Source of the DNA: Paenibacillus cellulositrophicus
Lineage (GTDB): Bacteria > Bacillota > Bacilli > Paenibacillales > Paenibacillaceae
Length of the DNA: 64,000 bases
Assembly: GCF_009363095.1 (NCBI RefSeq)
Contig: NZ_CP045295.1
Coordinates: 4,415,001-4,479,000, forward strand
Direction of reading: 5' to 3'
The position numbers were made by a program, and so were the translations under genes. Below are positions 9,577 through 17,667 of this stretch, one piece after another. A model generated the notes under the pieces. The model saw only the letters and a list, made by a program, of their open reading frames with translations. It ran no database searches and was not told where the DNA came from. Numbering within the stretch: position 1 is the stretch's first letter; the number at the start of each line of letters is the position of its first letter.

Positions 9577-11002
9577 GTGGATCAATAACAACAATATTTC
9601 GAAAGTGCTGGCGCTTGCCGTAAGTATTTTGCTCTGGAGCATGGTTCATTTGAACGATGTGACGCCTACGCCTACCGCTAAAATTGATTCACGGATCATT
9701 GATAATGTGAAGGTACAGGCTTTTGGACTGGATGAGAAGAAATATATTCTGAGCGCCATGGACACGGATCAGGTTCAGCTTGAGGTCAAAGGAAAAAAGT
9801 CGGACCTGCTCTCGATGTACTCGGAAGATTATAAGGTAAGGCTGGACCTGAGCAAAGCCAAAGTAGGCACCAGCACGCTGCCGCTTACCGTAGACGTTCC
9901 TTCGGGAATTGAGGTGGTCAACGTTCAGCCGTCAACCGTGACTGTCAATATTGAAAAGAGGGATACATCGTCTTTCCCGGTATCGATCGTGACGAGCGGG
10001 GAGCCGGCAGCCGGTTATCAGATGGGCAGCATTACCATGGAACCGGCTACGGTGTCTGTTACGCTGCCTGAAAGCGACCTGAAGAGGGTCGATAAGATTC
10101 AAGGATCGGTATCCATTGATGGCGAAGACGCAACGATTAAGGAAAAGCGGGTGAAGCTGACCGCGTTGGACAAGCAGGGGAAGGAAATTGAGGGGGCGGT
10201 AATTGAGCCGTCAACCATCTCCGTGGTCGTACCGATTACGCCGCCATACAAAGAGGTGCCGATCGAACTGCACTATTCCGGCCAACTGCCTGACGGCCTC
10301 GTGATTTCCAAGGCTCAGCCAAGCGTGACTACCGTGAAGCTGTACGGTTCTCAAGATGCGCTTGCGGGAATAAAGTCCTATAATGACGTCGATGTGGATT
10401 TGGGGCAAATCAAGGAAGCGGGAACAATGGTACTTCCTGTGGACTTGACGCCGCCGCAGGGTTTTGAGAAAATCGAGCCGAGCTCTATGGAGGTTGAAAT
10501 CACCACGGTGTCCAACTCCCAGCGGGTGATTGACGACATTCCGATTAAGATCAGCGGGGCCGGCTCTGACGTGCAGGCCGCGATCAAGAGCCCGGCAAGC
10601 GGCACTATGTCGCTTAAGCTGAGCGGCGCTCCCGGACTGCTGAACAGCCTGACAAAGGATGACATTCAGCTCATCGCCAGCGTTGGTAACCTGAAGCCCG
10701 GTACGCATCAGGTGAACCTGCAGGTGGTCCTCCCACGCTATGTTTCGCGGGTGGATCAGGGAAATGCGCTAACGGCGACCATAGAAATCAAGGATAATGC
10801 TGCAGCAACGTCGACCCAGCCGGATTCGAAGCCTGAAGATAACAGCAAGGGAACAACCGACAACAGCAATAAAGGAACAGGCGGCAATTCAGGGTCCGAG
10901 ACGGATTCGACGAACGTGGATGAGACAGACAACAATGGAACGGCGGGTGACACCACGCCGCCGGAAGGGCAGGAGCCACAGACAGATACCGGCTCACCCT
11001 GA
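9569..11002 (+). CDS. cdaR: CdaA regulatory protein CdaR (YbbR-domain protein)
   Basis: This 477-residue protein has one membrane segment near 10-28 followed by a long outside region. YbbR-type repeats run from about 35 to 420, and the last 60 or so residues are low complexity (Thr, Asn, Gly, Asp, Ser). In Bacillus, CdaR binds CdaA at the membrane and modulates c-di-AMP synthesis. I chose the ATG at 9569, which has AAGGGGA nine nt upstream and overlaps the cdaA stop; a longer in-frame start at 9494 would lie deep inside cdaA. The tail is rich in polar residues and may act as a wall-facing spacer; that is inference. Confidence 0.93.
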   Translation: MNKWINNNNISKVLALAVSILLWSMVHLNDVTPTPTAKIDSRIIDNVKVQAFGLDEKKYILSAMDTDQVQLEVKGKKSDLLSMYSEDYKVRLDLSKAKVGTSTLPLTVDVPSGIEVVNVQPSTVTVNIEKRDTSSFPVSIVTSGEPAAGYQMGSITMEPATVSVTLPESDLKRVDKIQGSVSIDGEDATIKEKRVKLTALDKQGKEIEGAVIEPSTISVVVPITPPYKEVPIELHYSGQLPDGLVISKAQPSVTTVKLYGSQDALAGIKSYNDVDVDLGQIKEAGTMVLPVDLTPPQGFEKIEPSSMEVEITTVSNSQRVIDDIPIKISGAGSDVQAAIKSPASGTMSLKLSGAPGLLNSLTKDDIQLIASVGNLKPGTHQVNLQVVLPRYVSRVDQGNALTATIEIKDNAAATSTQPDSKPEDNSKGTTDNSNKGTGGNSGSETDSTNVDETDNNGTAGDTTPPEGQEPQTDTGSP

Positions 11003-11054
11003 TCTGAACGAACACATACAGTAACTAGAGATGCACTCAAAAAGGAGATCAATT

Positions 11055-12395
11055 ATGGGGAAATATTTTGGAACTGATGGAGTACGCGGTGTTGCCAATA
11101 AAGAACTGACTGCCGAAATGGCATACAGCATTGGACGCTGCGGCGGTTATGTGTTGACCGGGGACGTGGAGAAACCTACGGTTGTCATTGGAATGGATAC
11201 CCGGGTTTCGGGAGTTATGCTGGAATCGGCACTGGTTGCGGGTCTGCTGTCCATCGGGGCGCATGTTATCCGTATAGGTGTTGTATCTACGCCAGCGGTG
11301 GCGTATATTACACGGTTGTTAAAAGCGGATGCCGGAGTTATGATTTCGGCTTCCCACAATCCGGTCGAAGATAACGGCATTAAGTTCTTCGGCGGGGACG
11401 GCTTCAAGCTGTCCGACGAGACCGAACTGAAAATCGAAGAGCTGATGGACGCAGCCGAAGATACGCTTCCGCGTCCGATTGGCAAAGATCTGGGCAATGT
11501 TATTGTCGATAATGAATCGAAATATAAATATTTGGAGTATTTGAAAACGACGATTTCCCACAGCTTTGACGGGCTGAAGATCGTACTCGACTGTGCCAAC
11601 GGCGCCGCTTACGAGCTGGCTCCTAAGCTGTTTGAGGAACTCGGCGCAGAGGTGGTTACGATCGGCACCGAGCCGAACGGGTTGAACATCAATGACCACT
11701 GCGGATCCACCCACCCGGAAAAGCTGAGAGAAGAAGTGCTCAAGGCCAAAGCCGACCTGGGTCTTGCCTTCGATGGCGATGCGGACCGTCTGATCGCGAT
11801 TGACGATCAAGGCGAGGAAGTCGACGGCGATTTCATCCTCTGTATTTGCGGCGACGCTATGAACAAGCAGGGTAAGCTGAACAACGGCACAATCGTATCG
11901 ACCGTCATGAGCAACATCGGTTTTTATAAAGCGACCGAGAAGCTGGCGCTGAAAACGGCCAAAACGGCTGTCGGCGACCGTTATGTGATGGAGGAAATGC
12001 GTAAAGGCGGCTATAACTTGGGCGGAGAGCAGTCCGGGCATGTTATTTTCCTGGACTACAATACGACCGGTGACGGCATTCTGACCGCGATCCAGCTGGT
12101 GGATACGATCCAAGCTTCGGGCAAGAAGCTGAGCGAACTGAGAACGATGATGCGCAAGTACCCTCAGGTGTTGGTGAACGTACGGGTAGAGGACAAGAGC
12201 AAGTATGAAGGCAATGCGGCCATTAAGGATGCTATTCAAGCCGTTGAGGGGATCCTTGGGGATAACGGCCGGGTATTGGTTCGTCCTTCCGGCACGGAAT
12301 CGCTGATCCGCGTCATGGCTGAAGGTCCTAATAAGGAGGACCTGGATCAGTATGTCTCCCAAATCGTCGATGTGGTGAAACGGGAACTAGTATAG
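11055..12395 (+). CDS. glmM: Phosphoglucosamine mutase
   Basis: This 446-residue enzyme interconverts glucosamine-6-phosphate and glucosamine-1-phosphate, the step after GlmS toward UDP-GlcNAc. The phosphoserine loop SASHNP has Ser100, the metal loop DGDADR starts at Asp240, and the C-terminal phosphate-binding loop RPSGTES is present. The ATG at 11055 follows AAAGGAGATC with good spacing; an in-frame ATG 24 nt upstream lacks that site. In Bacillus and Lactococcus, GlmM binds CdaA and inhibits it, so the cdaA-cdaR-glmM order joins c-di-AMP control with wall precursor supply. Confidence 0.97.
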   Translation: MGKYFGTDGVRGVANKELTAEMAYSIGRCGGYVLTGDVEKPTVVIGMDTRVSGVMLESALVAGLLSIGAHVIRIGVVSTPAVAYITRLLKADAGVMISASHNPVEDNGIKFFGGDGFKLSDETELKIEELMDAAEDTLPRPIGKDLGNVIVDNESKYKYLEYLKTTISHSFDGLKIVLDCANGAAYELAPKLFEELGAEVVTIGTEPNGLNINDHCGSTHPEKLREEVLKAKADLGLAFDGDADRLIAIDDQGEEVDGDFILCICGDAMNKQGKLNNGTIVSTVMSNIGFYKATEKLALKTAKTAVGDRYVMEEMRKGGYNLGGEQSGHVIFLDYNTTGDGILTAIQLVDTIQASGKKLSELRTMMRKYPQVLVNVRVEDKSKYEGNAAIKDAIQAVEGILGDNGRVLVRPSGTESLIRVMAEGPNKEDLDQYVSQIVDVVKRELV

Positions 12396-12442
12396 CAGGT
12401 AAATGTTGGTTTTTTCTATAAAATAAAGCATAAATGCCATAG

Positions 12443-12480
12443 GCCGGTGAGACTAGAATTGCGGTTTCATCGGCTTTTTT
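12443..12480 (+). terminator. Terminator after glmM
   Basis: GCCGGTGA at 12443-12450 pairs with TCATCGGC at 12467-12474 (one G-U), followed by six T residues. It separates glmM from the glmS transcription unit. Confidence 0.83.
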
Positions 12481-12524
12481 ACAGGGTAAATAACGGGGAC
12501 TCCGATTTGGGGCTATCAGCCCGA

Positions 12525-12553
12525 TTGCAAAACGGAGATGACATGAATATAAT
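12525..12553 (+). promoter_or_regulatory. SigA-type promoter of glmS
   Basis: TTGCAA at 12525-12530 and a perfect TATAAT at 12548-12553 are separated by exactly 17 nt. Transcription should start near 12560, about 46 nt before the ribozyme cleavage site. A 7-bp inverted repeat (ATGACAT/ATGTCAT, 12538-12544 and 12561-12567) brackets the -10 box and could be an operator. Confidence 0.78.
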
Positions 12554-12599
12554 TAGTAAATGTCATTACGAAACAGAAAGCGAGGGTCGTGAGGTTAGC

Positions 12600-12795
12600 A
12601 ACAATAGCGCCAGAACTTGAGCTTGCGCGGGGAAGAATCTGAAGGAGCACGACGCTTCGGATTCACGGCAGCATCAAGTTGACGAGGTGGAGGTGTTCGA
12701 AATGTTCGGCGGGGACCTCCCGGTGATACACCACAGCCGTAAACTCGAAACGGAAAATGGACGGGCGACCGTTCACACAACGTTTCCAGTGGGTG
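12600..12795 (+). ncRNA. glmS ribozyme-riboswitch
   Basis: The leader carries the diagnostic core AGCGCCAGAACTTG, with predicted self-cleavage between A12606 and G12607. The conserved block GCATCAAGTTGACGAGG starts at 12671, followed by TTCGGCGGGGACCTCCCGG. In this class, glucosamine-6-phosphate acts as a coenzyme for cleavage, and the cut mRNA is then degraded, giving feedback on glmS. Boundaries are approximate. About 200 nt separate the ribozyme from the glmS start, longer than needed, with no clear extra element. Confidence 0.95.
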
Positions 12796-12997
12796 TTAGA
12801 AAATAGTGATCATTTTTCATGAGTGTGCGGGCAAGCGCATAAGAGATGCGGCGATGCTAGGATGTACATTCGTGAATGCACCTTGTATAACTGAATACAA
12901 TGTTCGTTTTCCTGTACATTCCTGAGCTATGCCGCACCTTTATGCTCCCGTACTCTTCTAAAACCCAATTCGAAGAAGTGAACGGAGGATATTAACT

Positions 12998-14830
12998 ATG
13001 TGTGGTATTGTCGGATATATTGGTAAAAAGGATACGCAAGCGGTATTGATCGAGGGTCTGAAGAAGCTGGAGTACCGCGGGTACGATTCTGCGGGTATTG
13101 CCGTGTTCACCAACCAGGGATTGCAAATTGCCAAGGCGCAAGGACGTTTGGCCAATCTGGAGTCTAAGCTGGAAGGGACACCGCTGGTGGGTAGTGCCGG
13201 CATCGGGCATACGCGCTGGGCTACTCATGGCAAGCCATCGGACGTGAACTCTCATCCGCATACGGACAACAGTCATAAATTTTCGGTCGTGCATAACGGC
13301 ATTGTCGAAAATTATCTGGAGCTGAAGGATGAGCTGATCAGCCAGGGACATCATTTCGTGTCGGAAACCGATACGGAGGTGATTTCCCACCTGATTGCCC
13401 GCGAATACGACGGCGATATCGTCAAAGCGGTTCAGAAGGCCATCGGTTATATGCGCGGCGCCTTTGCCCTCGGTGTATTGACCGAGTACGAACCGGATAA
13501 ACTCGTGGCTGTGCGTCAAGCAAGCCCGCTGATTATCGGGATTGGCGAAGGAGAGAACTTCATCGGATCGGATATTCCGGCAATTCTTCAATATACGCGT
13601 AAAGTATATATTTTGAATGACGGTGAGATGGCCGTATTGACGCAGGATTCTGTCGAATTGATGACCATTGAGGGGAATTTTATTTCTCGGGAAATGATTC
13701 ATGTCGACTGGGATGCAGTGACGGCGGAAAAAGGCGGCTTTGAGCATTTCATGCTGAAAGAGATCCATGAGCAGCCGAAAGCTTATCGCGACACGATGCG
13801 CGGACGGATTGACGAGTCGGGTAAAAAGGTAGTTCTGCCAGAGCTGAAGCTGACGGCCGATCAGATCAAAAATATCCGCAACATTCAAATCATTGCCTGC
13901 GGTACAGCATACCATGCAGGTCTCGTGGGACGCAGCGCGATTGAATCGCTGGTACGCATTCCGGTAGAGACGGATGTAGCGTCGGAATACCGTTACCGCT
14001 CTCCAATCGTAACGCCGGAAACGTTGGTCATCGTCGTCAGCCAATCCGGTGAAACGGCGGATACGCTCGCTGCGATGCGTGAAGCCAAAGCAAACGGCGC
14101 ACATGTACTGGCCATCACCAACGTGGTGGGCAGCTCGATCGCCCGTGACGCCGACGACGTCATCGTGACGCTGGCCGGTCCGGAAATTGCCGTAGCATCC
14201 ACTAAGGCGTATACGTCGCAGCTGATCGCGTTCTATCTGCTGGCGCTGTACCTCGCCGAGGTTCGCGGCACGCAGACGCCGGAAGCGGTGGCTCAGATCG
14301 TAGCCGCTATGCAGGCTCTGCCGGAGCAGGTGGAAAGCATGCTGGCCAAGCCGGATGCCATTAAAGCCTATGCAGAGCATATTTCCAAGCATGAGCACTT
14401 ATTCTTTATCGGTCGCGGACTGGACTACGCGGTAGCGCAAGAAGGTTCGCTGAAATTGAAAGAAATCTCTTATATTCACTCCGAAGCGTACGCTGCGGGT
14501 GAACTGAAGCACGGTACGCTGGCGCTGATCGAGGAAGGCATTCCGGTCATTGCCCTGGCAACCCAGGAAGCCGTTCTGGAGAAAACAGTCAGCAACATCA
14601 AGGAAGTGAACGCACGCGGCGCGGACATCATGGCGATTACCCATGAAGAAAATGTCGCAGGTCTGCTGAAGTCGGTTGATCAAGCGTTTGCGATTCCGAA
14701 GACGCTGCCGCTGCTGACGCCTGCCCTGTCGGTTGTGCCGCTGCAGCTGCTGTCCTACTACGCATCGCTTGCCAGAGGCAACGACGTCGACAAGCCGCGG
14801 AATTTGGCGAAAAGCGTAACGGTGGAGTAA
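12998..14830 (+). CDS. glmS: Glutamine-fructose-6-phosphate aminotransferase (isomerizing)
   Basis: This 610-residue enzyme makes glucosamine-6-phosphate from fructose-6-phosphate and glutamine, the first committed step to cell-wall amino sugars. The mature N-terminal nucleophile is Cys2 (MCGIVGYIG). A glutaminase domain covers about 2-220, and two SIS sugar-isomerase domains about 290-420 and 460-600, including SQSGETADT. The C-terminus LAKSVTVE is the conserved family end. GGAGGAT precedes the ATG. Expression is controlled by the ribozyme in its leader. Confidence 0.98.
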   Translation: MCGIVGYIGKKDTQAVLIEGLKKLEYRGYDSAGIAVFTNQGLQIAKAQGRLANLESKLEGTPLVGSAGIGHTRWATHGKPSDVNSHPHTDNSHKFSVVHNGIVENYLELKDELISQGHHFVSETDTEVISHLIAREYDGDIVKAVQKAIGYMRGAFALGVLTEYEPDKLVAVRQASPLIIGIGEGENFIGSDIPAILQYTRKVYILNDGEMAVLTQDSVELMTIEGNFISREMIHVDWDAVTAEKGGFEHFMLKEIHEQPKAYRDTMRGRIDESGKKVVLPELKLTADQIKNIRNIQIIACGTAYHAGLVGRSAIESLVRIPVETDVASEYRYRSPIVTPETLVIVVSQSGETADTLAAMREAKANGAHVLAITNVVGSSIARDADDVIVTLAGPEIAVASTKAYTSQLIAFYLLALYLAEVRGTQTPEAVAQIVAAMQALPEQVESMLAKPDAIKAYAEHISKHEHLFFIGRGLDYAVAQEGSLKLKEISYIHSEAYAAGELKHGTLALIEEGIPVIALATQEAVLEKTVSNIKEVNARGADIMAITHEENVAGLLKSVDQAFAIPKTLPLLTPALSVVPLQLLSYYASLARGNDVDKPRNLAKSVTVE

Positions 14831-14996
14831 GGGGAGTAAGAGGATTGTCGACGACGACGACAACACGACGACCGACAACTTCTATCTGGTCACATTAAAG
14901 TTAGTGCTAGACATTATTGTTGAGCCGTTACACCAGTATTTTTGCAATAGAGTTGGTGTCTCGACATTTTAAGAATATAGCTGAACAAAGCAAAGT
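14831..14996. other. Short intergenic stretch after glmS
   Basis: It holds a GAC-rich run (about 14848-14875) and a loose hairpin (about 14920-14965). No gene is recognised. Confidence 0.5.
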
Positions 14997-15041
14997 TAAT
15001 GGCTTCGTCCCTGGTTGGGGGCGAAGCCATTAGTTGTTTTT
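14997..15041 (+). terminator. Strong terminator, probably of glmS
   Basis: TAATGGCTTCG at 14997-15007 pairs perfectly with CGAAGCCATTA at 15022-15032, followed by GTTGTTTTT. It lies 166 nt after the glmS stop. Confidence 0.83.
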
Positions 15042-15068
15042 GAGGAGCGGGACAGCTCGCTATATAAG
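15040..15068 (+). promoter_or_regulatory. Candidate promoter between two terminators
   Basis: TTGAGG at 15040-15045 and TATAAG at 15063-15068 are separated by exactly 17 nt. It lies immediately after the glmS terminator and points to the next terminator, with no open reading frame between. Confidence 0.4.
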
Positions 15069-15074
15069 ATTTTG

Positions 15075-15227
15075 CTGATTTAAGTTCAAGGTCCAAGAGC
15101 GCCGATTGGTGTAGCTTTTGTACTGTGGTCAACCAAAGTACTAAAAAGTAACTGAATGATATTGGTTGTAACATCTTAACTATATACAAAGGAGCCCGGA
15201 TTATTAAACTGGGCTCCTTTGTTGTTT
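15075..15227 (+). ncRNA. Candidate small RNA ending in a strong terminator
   Basis: The interval runs from the predicted start of the promoter-like element at 15040-15068 to the terminator at 15188-15227. It would give a transcript of about 150 nt with no credible protein frame. I recognise no known RNA family. The call rests only on promoter plus terminator logic. Confidence 0.33.
15188..15227 (+). terminator. Strong rho-independent terminator
   Basis: AAAGGAGCCC at 15188-15197 pairs perfectly with GGGCTCCTTT at 15211-15220, followed by GTTGTTT. It lies 150 nt after the previous terminator with no protein gene between. Confidence 0.82.
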
Positions 15228-15666
15228 CAAGGAAATCAAGGATATAAAAGTTAAAAACACTGTGTTTCGGAGGCTATCTCAGGGCTTAAGTTACCTCTCA
15301 AGGGGCTTTTATCGCATTCGCAGGAAATTGTGAGCCATTGACACAAATGATCCTCTTAAGAGCCCTAAACTGGGCTTACGCCCAACCTTAGATCTTATTA
15401 TACCTCCCTGTGTACCCCCGACGGACCAACCCTAAAATCTAGTAACCTTCACCTGAAATGTAGCGGATATATTACATGATAGTTTTCTTCATATAATGTT
15501 TATTACAGAGAAGTTCAGCAATTACCACGATCACGCTCATGACCACCAGCGGATGAGCACTTCATACGGTAAGCAATAAGTAAGAGTACTGATCAGCAAG
15601 GATGGTGTCTGGAAAATCGCCAGGTTAAGAAACCGAAGAACAAATTAACAAAGGGGGGGATACATT
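15228..15666. other. AT-rich intergenic region before the LysR pair
   Basis: About 440 nt without a recognised gene. A TATAAT box at 15492-15497 has TTACAT 14 nt upstream, a poor spacing, so I do not call a promoter. Some stretches read like decayed coding sequence, but no family is recognised. Confidence 0.45.
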
Positions 15667-16566
15667 GTGGAATTACGTCAGCTTGAATATTTTATTCAAG
15701 TTTGCAAATCTGGAAGTTTGACCAAAGCTAAAGAAGAATTAGGTGTGACTCAGCCTACACTAAGTCAGCAAATTCGGGTTTTGGAAGATGAGTATAATAT
15801 TCAATTGTTCGATCGGGTAAGTAGAGGAGTTGAGGTAACGGAAGCGGGAAAAATTCTCTTGAATAAGGGCAATGCCATTATGAATCTTCTTGAAGAAGCG
15901 CGAAATGAAATCGTTGGCCGAATCAACAAATCTAGAGAAACCATTTCTATTGGATGTTGTCCCGCTGAACTTGAATATCTTGCTCCTTACTTCATGAGAT
16001 TTCATCAAAAGTACCCGAATATTTTATTAAAAATTATCGATGCAGAGGATGTCGAAAATAAGGTTTTGGAGCAAAGGGTGGACATTGGGATCACTGCATA
16101 TCCAGTTTCGGATACTTCGCTCATTTCGACTCATTTGTATAGACAAGAAATGGCGCTATTGATTCACTCAGAACATGCTTTGGCTAATAAATCTTCGATT
16201 CCTTTTCGATCTTTGAAGCAAATGAACTCGATCATGTTCCGAGAACAAAACAAATCATTACTTGATATGTATTGTTTCTCTAGTGGGTTTGCCTTGAAGT
16301 CGAGCATAGAAACGTCCTCCACTTCAGTATTGATTCACTGGGTTCGTCATGGGCTTGGAGCAGCTATTATACCCATATCTTTGCTTGAGAGCCTCAGGGG
16401 TGATTCTTTGCGTATTGTCAAATTAGAAGGCCATATACCTCGTTGGGATATATCTCTTGTATATCTTCATTCCGTTACGATGAGGCCCATGGCACGTCTA
16501 TTCATTCAAGAGATGGATTCATATGTAAGAGAGGTTGAGGTGAATCTTCCATGTTCAGGCAATTAG
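15667..16566 (+). CDS. LysR-family transcription regulator
   Basis: This 299-residue protein has an N-terminal winged helix-turn-helix (about 1-60, with SLTKAKEELGVTQPTLSQQI) and a type 2 periplasmic-binding-like effector domain (about 90-290). The start is GTG, preceded by a run of seven G residues. Its last 16 bp overlap the next gene, also a LysR protein. It is AT-rich compared with flanking genes. The target and ligand are unknown. No enzyme gene lies divergently beside it, which is unusual for the family. Confidence 0.9.
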   Translation: MELRQLEYFIQVCKSGSLTKAKEELGVTQPTLSQQIRVLEDEYNIQLFDRVSRGVEVTEAGKILLNKGNAIMNLLEEARNEIVGRINKSRETISIGCCPAELEYLAPYFMRFHQKYPNILLKIIDAEDVENKVLEQRVDIGITAYPVSDTSLISTHLYRQEMALLIHSEHALANKSSIPFRSLKQMNSIMFREQNKSLLDMYCFSSGFALKSSIETSSTSVLIHWVRHGLGAAIIPISLLESLRGDSLRIVKLEGHIPRWDISLVYLHSVTMRPMARLFIQEMDSYVREVEVNLPCSGN

Positions 16567-17414
16567 AATGTTTCATTCAAATCTGCAGAGCAGGAAGCTT
16601 TACTAAGGCTGCAGAAGTGTTAATGATTTCTCAACCTACTTTAAGCCAACAAATCCGCTTTCTAGAGGTAGAAGTTGGAACCCCTTTGTTTCAGAGAGTT
16701 GGCAGAGGCGTAAAGATTACAGCTGACGGGGAAATACTTTACAAAAAAGCTCTTTCCGTCATGAGGCTCATTGAAGAATCGAAGAAAGAAACTCATGAGT
16801 TACGCTATGCTCGGGCAAATCAACTTTCGATAGGCATTTCTCCAGTGGACTTTTATGGTTTAATCCCTCGTTTTTTGAAATTCCATGAACAGTATCCTGA
16901 CATTACATTAAAATTTGCCAGTACAGAAAATACATCACAGCAACTATTGAATCGTAGTATCGATATTGGCATTGCCGACAAATATGATCCAAACAAAGAA
17001 ATTCATGCAATGCACCTATATAAAGAAGAACAAGCACTGGTCGTTTATGCGGATCATCCATGGGCAGAACGAACCTTTATTTCTTTTCAAGAGCTAGAAA
17101 GTTTAGAATCTTCCTTATTTGTTGGGGATAAAAGTTTAATCGAGCAACTTCATACATTCAGCGAGAAAATCACCAAATCTTTACAATCGAAATTTGAGTC
17201 CACTTCGACGGCTATTCTTCTTTCTATGGTACAGCAAAAGTTGGGGGTAGCTATTTTGCCTGCCTCATTAATTGAAACATTTTCTGGCCAGCATCTGAAA
17301 ATGATTCGTTTCGTAGATCCAATGCCAGTACGTGAGATGAAGCTTATTTTTAAAAAGTATCATCACCATAATCCCTCTGTCCAGAAATGTATCGATTTTT
17401 TTCTGGAATCATAG
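16551..17414 (+). CDS. Second LysR-family regulator, paralogous to the preceding gene
   Basis: This 287-residue protein has the same layout as its neighbour: a helix-turn-helix (SFTKAAEVLMISQPTLSQQI) and an effector domain. The two N-termini match closely over 80 residues, so the pair looks like a tandem duplication followed by divergence. It starts within the last 16 bp of the first gene, implying translational coupling. Like its partner it is AT-rich. A combined role, for example a heteromer, is possible but unproven. Confidence 0.9.
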   Translation: MFRQLECFIQICRAGSFTKAAEVLMISQPTLSQQIRFLEVEVGTPLFQRVGRGVKITADGEILYKKALSVMRLIEESKKETHELRYARANQLSIGISPVDFYGLIPRFLKFHEQYPDITLKFASTENTSQQLLNRSIDIGIADKYDPNKEIHAMHLYKEEQALVVYADHPWAERTFISFQELESLESSLFVGDKSLIEQLHTFSEKITKSLQSKFESTSTAILLSMVQQKLGVAILPASLIETFSGQHLKMIRFVDPMPVREMKLIFKKYHHHNPSVQKCIDFFLES

Positions 17415-17437
17415 ATAGGGGAACGAAAACATCATAA

Positions 17438-17493
17438 CTAACGAATGCGAGCCTAGACGAAGGAATATTGTCTTGCTCGCTTATTCGCGTTAG
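17438..17493. repeat. Long imperfect hairpin after the LysR pair
   Basis: Left arm 17438-17458 (CTAACGAATGCGAGCC...) and right arm 17470-17493 (...GCTCGCTTATTCGCGTTAG) pair over about 19 bp with small bulges. No T tail follows, so intrinsic termination is doubtful. It may still end the LysR transcript or stabilise it. Confidence 0.5.
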
Positions 17494-17667
17494 TCGGCAT
17501 TAGGAAATATCCCAAATATAGTAACCTTGCGTATCATGTTAGACTCTTTCCTTTGCTTGCTATAACCTTTATACTAGCAATGGATTAAGGATTCTGAACG
17601 GCAATTGTCTGTTTTTGTGGAAATATATTAAATCATGGGATATTAACCGGCCGAAGGGGAATTTTGA

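Noticed and set aside
12595..12780. 61-codon minus-strand frame over the glmS leader
   Set aside because: It is exactly antisense to the ribozyme, whose conserved core explains the sequence.
15667..17414. Possible single LysR gene split by a frameshift
   Set aside because: Both frames encode a complete DNA-binding domain and effector domain, so they are two genes.
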